From NCBI GenBank assembly GCA_003150515.1, contig QALW01000021.1, positions 179,541 to 243,540 on the forward strand: DNA of 64,000 bases. Direction: 5' to 3'. Made by a program: the position numbers and the translations under genes. This document shows, piece by piece, positions 60,824-64,000 of this stretch (its first letter is position 1; each line of letters begins with the position of its first letter). The notes beneath the pieces are model-generated. The model saw only the letters and a list, made by a program, of their open reading frames with translations, was not told the DNA's origin and did no database searches. The DNA is from Selenomonadales bacterium (lineage in GTDB: Bacteria; Bacillota; Clostridia; Christensenellales; QALW01).

Positions 60824-62614
60824 TCAATCAAGCACCTTATATCCGTTCGCATACGCTTTTTCCACGGCGGCCTGATGGGCCTCGTCCACTCTGTTGCTGC
60901 CATGCGTCTTGCTTCCCGCGAAATGCACGCAGAAATGACCGGAAAAATTATTGCCTGAAATTTTATCGAAAGAATGCGGCATGCCGTTCATGGAAGCCGC
61001 CAGATAACGGCCGTTATATACAACTATTATAGGCCGCCTGTTCCATGACCAATTCCCGCCCAGCATTTTTTTCATTACCGCCGTATCCGAAGCGCTTACG
61101 GGCTCCACGTCCGCATGGTAATATCCGCCCGTGCGCTTTACTGTAAAGCTGTAACCGGTATTAACATCTATAATTTTCGCCGTTGTTCCTATTTTAAAGA
61201 GATTTTTAGCGTCGTTAAACCATTTCAGCTTTTCTATAACTTCTATATCCTCAGCTTCAGGCGCAAGGGAGAAAAGCAGACGCTGAGTTGCAATATCCGC
61301 TTTGCCCGTTACAGTGAGCCCTTTGGCGCGCTGGAATTTGCGGACAGAATCATAAGTCTTGCTTCCAAAATAGGAAGTGACATTGCCGCTGAAATAGCCC
61401 AGCGTCTTTAAGCCGGTCTGCAGCCGGCGCACGGCCACTGATTCATCCTCCTGCTCAAGCAGCTTATAGCTCTTAAGAGTTGAAGGCATTTTAGACGCCA
61501 GAGTAAAAAGCTTATCCTGAGTGCGCGAATTAGCTATGCCCGTATCCGAAAGCCCGACGTAAGCCTGAAAATTCCTCAGCGCTTCTTCCGTCTTATCTCC
61601 GAAATAATCGGTAGTAGTACCGCTGAAATAGCCTAATTTTTTCAATGCCTCCTGCATGTCCTGAACCGCCTCGCCGCTGTCTCCGGGATTCAAAGTGGCA
61701 TATTTAGGCTGGGCGCTGCCCCCTATGCCTCTATATTCAACTATGTAATTAAGAAACTGCACAGTATCCTGATCCGCTTCGCCGGTCTGCGTAAGACCAT
61801 ACTGCTTCTGAAAGCTTTCAAGCGCATTCTGGGTTATGCTGCCCAAATACCCCGTCAGATTTTCGGCCGACATATATCCAAGATCCGCTAAAGCCTGCTG
61901 CACGGCCATAATCTCTTTTTCAGAGGACTGAGCCATAACTGCCGCGTAAGAATTGATTCCGGCAGGCTGCGCAATTTCGCTGAGCAGCTCAAAAGTCTCT
62001 CCCGAGGCTCTGCCGTTTGAAAGCAGCCCGTTATCCGATTGAAAGCTCATTACTGCGCTTTTTGTGGCCAACCCGAACATACCGTCGCATTCAAGCTTAA
62101 AATATCCGGCGACAGCCAGCCCCCTTTGAATGAGCGCCACCTCTTCGCCGCAGTCCCCATATTCATAGGACTGCTCCAATTGAGAGGTTCTGGCCGTATT
62201 CTCCTGATTATAAATCATATCCAGGGTGGTATAATCCGCTTTGCCCGTGGCGCTCAATTCGTTCTGCCGCTGAAATTCGTTTACGGCGCTGGCCGTTTTA
62301 ACGTCATAGACGCCCGAGGCATGCTCAGTATAATAACCAAGCTGGTTGAGGCGCTTCTGAAGCTTTACCACCTCCGAGCCGTTCGCCCCTATTTCCATAA
62401 CCACCATCGCTCCGGCGTCCAGGCTGTCCATGCTTTCCTCGTCCAGATAATTCAGGGAAGAAGCAGCCTTCTGCGGAACGGGAAGCAGGCAAACGCATAT
62501 AATGACGCCCGCCAGAAATAAAACCCCCGTCCCCTTAAGGAGATTAGGGTTCAGCCTGCGGAAAAAGTTTCGTATTGTTACATAAATGTTACATAAATAT
62601 TTCTTAATCATCAT
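60824..62614 (-). CDS. membrane-anchored protein with five peptidoglycan-binding repeats and a novel C-terminal domain
   Basis: 596 residues. A basic N-terminus, one membrane helix (GVLFLAGVIICVCLLPVP, about 31-48), then five PG_binding_1 repeats at about 75-140, 150-215, 230-295, 310-375 and 390-450 (for example GSEVVKLQKRLNQLGYY, GEAVQDMQEALKKLGYF). The last 130 residues (from KIIDVNTGYSFTVKRTGG to HFAGSKTHGSNRVDEAHQ) form a separate domain seen in other clostridial PG-binding proteins, with conserved His and Asp but no known function. The ATG lies about 7 bases from a perfect promoter, so the mRNA may be leaderless. Confidence 0.83.
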   Translation of the reverse strand: MMIKKYLCNIYVTIRNFFRRLNPNLLKGTGVLFLAGVIICVCLLPVPQKAASSLNYLDEESMDSLDAGAMVVMEIGANGSEVVKLQKRLNQLGYYTEHASGVYDVKTASAVNEFQRQNELSATGKADYTTLDMIYNQENTARTSQLEQSYEYGDCGEEVALIQRGLAVAGYFKLECDGMFGLATKSAVMSFQSDNGLLSNGRASGETFELLSEIAQPAGINSYAAVMAQSSEKEIMAVQQALADLGYMSAENLTGYLGSITQNALESFQKQYGLTQTGEADQDTVQFLNYIVEYRGIGGSAQPKYATLNPGDSGEAVQDMQEALKKLGYFSGTTTDYFGDKTEEALRNFQAYVGLSDTGIANSRTQDKLFTLASKMPSTLKSYKLLEQEDESVAVRRLQTGLKTLGYFSGNVTSYFGSKTYDSVRKFQRAKGLTVTGKADIATQRLLFSLAPEAEDIEVIEKLKWFNDAKNLFKIGTTAKIIDVNTGYSFTVKRTGGYYHADVEPVSASDTAVMKKMLGGNWSWNRRPIIVVYNGRYLAASMNGMPHSFDKISGNNFSGHFCVHFAGSKTHGSNRVDEAHQAAVEKAYANGYKVLD

Positions 62615-62620
62615 AAAACA

Positions 62621-62649
62621 ATTATAGTACAGTCATATTCTAATGTCAA
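62621..62649 (-). promoter_or_regulatory. promoter of peptidoglycan-binding protein gene
   Basis: Minus strand TTGACA (62649-62644), 17 bases, TATAAT (62626-62621): a perfect match to the housekeeping consensus. Confidence 0.85.
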
Positions 62650-62726
62650 GGGGCAAATTGCGTTTAAGTTCGGATTTTAATAACCAATTATTTACAAATA
62701 TTGCGCGCATATGTCAATATTAGAGA

Positions 62727-62755
62727 TTGATTAGTAATTAAAATTACTTTATACT
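62727..62755 (+). promoter_or_regulatory. promoter of VanY-type carboxypeptidase gene
   Basis: TTGATT (62727-62732), 17 bases, TATACT (62750-62755). Confidence 0.65.
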
Positions 62756-62780
62756 AGAAATTAGAAGGAGTGTGATTGTC

Positions 62781-63728
62781 TTGGCTCCACCACAAAAGAC
62801 TAAAAAACAAAAAAAGACGGACAATATCATTATAGCCGCGCTCCTGCTGCTTATTGTATTTTCCTTTCAGCTTATACTTCTAATAAGCTCCGATTCAAAT
62901 ACTTTCCTTTTATCCTCGCCCAGTTCCTCTCAAAAGCTTCCGGACGGTTATTTATATATGAGCTGCTCGCCCTCTGAAATATACTGCGGAGAGCTTATAT
63001 TAATAAACGCGCAGCATCATTATAATTTTGAGCAGAATAATATCAGTCTGTTCAATATGTATGAGCATAAGAATAAATACTATATGGTCAAGGACAAAAA
63101 CGTCTCCGCCTCCGCCAGGCTGATTGAGGCCCTGAATCAATTAATGGAGGATTTTTATAATGCTGCGCAGATTAAGGACGTTATAGCCACAAGCGGATAT
63201 CGCAGCCTGGAAAAACAGCAGGAATTATATGAAAACTCCCAAAAAAGCGAAAGTGGACCTTATTGGACGGCCGCGCCGGGCGCCAGCGAGCACCACAGCG
63301 GGCTGGCAGTTGATTTGGGAATATATAGAGATGAGGCCAGCTATCCATTTGACGGAGAAGGCCAATATTCATATATTATAAGCAACGCCTATCAATACGG
63401 CCTTATAGCCCGCTATGAAGAGGCAAAATCCAATATAACGGGCGTATACGCAGAGCCCTGGCATTTAAGATATGTAGGCCCCGCCCACGCTCAATATATG
63501 TTTGAAAATAATCTTTGCCTGGAAGAATATATAGAGCTTCTTAAAAATTATACCTTTGAAAAGGAACATCTGAAAATTAAAACATACAGCGGCGATCAAT
63601 ACGAAATATATTATATGCCCGTCCAGGCATGCTCTCAGGGACTGCCCGTGCCTTCAGGCATGCCCTTTACCGTTTCAGGCAATAATATTGACGGCTTTAT
63701 AATCACCGTTAAAACTTTTTCGGCCTGA
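62781..63728 (+). CDS. VanY family D-alanyl-D-alanine carboxypeptidase
   Basis: 315 residues. N-terminal membrane anchor (IIIAALLLLIVFSFQLILLIS), then the VanY/peptidase M15 domain with SGYRSLEKQQELY, zinc ligands in SEHHSGLAVDLG and EPWHLRYVG, all present. It trims the terminal D-Ala from peptidoglycan stem peptides outside the cell. AAGGAG at 62765-62770 fits the TTG at 62781 (10 bases); a GTG at 62772 would lie too close. A tail of about 60 residues after the catalytic domain is unassigned. Convergent and divergent neighbours are unrelated. Confidence 0.9.
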   Translation: MAPPQKTKKQKKTDNIIIAALLLLIVFSFQLILLISSDSNTFLLSSPSSSQKLPDGYLYMSCSPSEIYCGELILINAQHHYNFEQNNISLFNMYEHKNKYYMVKDKNVSASARLIEALNQLMEDFYNAAQIKDVIATSGYRSLEKQQELYENSQKSESGPYWTAAPGASEHHSGLAVDLGIYRDEASYPFDGEGQYSYIISNAYQYGLIARYEEAKSNITGVYAEPWHLRYVGPAHAQYMFENNLCLEEYIELLKNYTFEKEHLKIKTYSGDQYEIYYMPVQACSQGLPVPSGMPFTVSGNNIDGFIITVKTFSA

Positions 63729-63803
63729 TTGGCGTTTGCTGCCCAACCTTTTAAATATAAAATCCGCGCTTAAGGGAGATATTTCATAGGAAAATCATTT
63801 CCC

Positions 63804-64000
63804 TTAGACAATACAATCAGAGTATAATGCGTTTTTGCGGGAATGCCCGCCGCGTCCGCTTTGTTGCCCAGTCCTCAAAATACCCCGGTATGTTTTGGAC
63901 TGTGCGCCTCGCGGCCATCGACGGGCATTCTCCGCAAAAATCTTCGACCGCAGAGGCGGGAGATTTTTCGTCTTTTCAAGGCGGCAGGACGCAGAAATAC
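63804..64000 (+). repeat. MITE-like element, cut by the window end
   Basis: The left end TTAGACAATACAATCAGAGT at 63804 and the following 197 bp match the element at 11890, including ATGCGTTTTTGC, a GCGGGAATGCCCG arm with its partner CGGGCATTCTCCGC, and AAGGCGGCAGGACGCAGAAATA. The right end lies outside the window. No coding sequence. Confidence 0.85.

Overview
The window reads as chromosome of an anaerobic, endospore-forming member of the Clostridia. It carries a complete eight-gene spoIIIA operon, a SipL-type coat morphogenetic protein, a SleB-type cell-wall hydrolase, an [FeFe]-hydrogenase signalling cluster, ATP-dependent PEP carboxykinase and low-GC Gram-positive style promoters and Shine-Dalgarno sites. 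ATA isoleucine codons are frequent and genes are tightly packed in short operons. No insertion sequence with a transposase, prophage, CRISPR array or rRNA gene is visible.

Layout. 2-3946: arginine operon (argC end, argB, argD, argF, GNAT). 4205-8659: a small DUF1858 protein, then a MarR repressor with two half-size ABC exporters, the first carrying a frameshift. 8972-15398: FAD oxidoreductase, ylmH-tmk-amino acid decarboxylase on the minus strand, then pckA. 15630-19607: orphan solute-binding lipoprotein, sipL, GNAT. 19905-24814: spoIIIAA-AH. 25338-29899 (minus): [FeFe] hydrogenase, SpoIIE-like phosphatase, hydrogenase-PAS sensor and a [2Fe-2S] protein. 30025-36732 (minus): beta-propeller lipoprotein, mtaD-ahcY (S-adenosylhomocysteine recycling), SleB-like hydrolase, small lipoprotein. 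37078-40026: tyrS-yigZ-ilvE. 40127-44363 (minus): feoA-feoB with a small Cys-rich membrane protein, and an ABC exporter pair. 44699-47681: a degenerate MetH-like protein convergent with YgiQ radical SAM. 47977-58723 (minus): rpmG-secE-nusG-rplK-rplA followed by a giant cyclic beta-glucan synthase. 59130-59433: tRNA-Leu(UAA) split by a group I intron. 59943-63728: GNAT, a five-repeat peptidoglycan-binding protein and a VanY-type carboxypeptidase.

Two intergenic repeat systems are not explained by ordinary annotation. The first consists of long, nearly perfect, branched palindromes at 8683-8848, 24889-25164, 25183-25293, 34577-34761 and 36236-36412. Three of them contain a three-hairpin cloverleaf with shared stem-start sequences but different loops and different outer stems. 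About 400 paired positions contain almost no G-U type pairs, which argues for a DNA-level process. The second is a MITE-like family with inverted ends around GACAATACAATCAGAGTA (full copy 11890-12169; others near 4022, 10271, 40325 and 63804).

Other points of interest are the split tRNA-Leu, a MetH-like protein that has lost its zinc cysteines, a pseudoknot in the leader of the SleB-like gene, and the replacement of rplJ-rplL by a glucan synthase after rplA. Coordinates and motifs were read by eye; domain names rest on recognised motifs, not on database searches.
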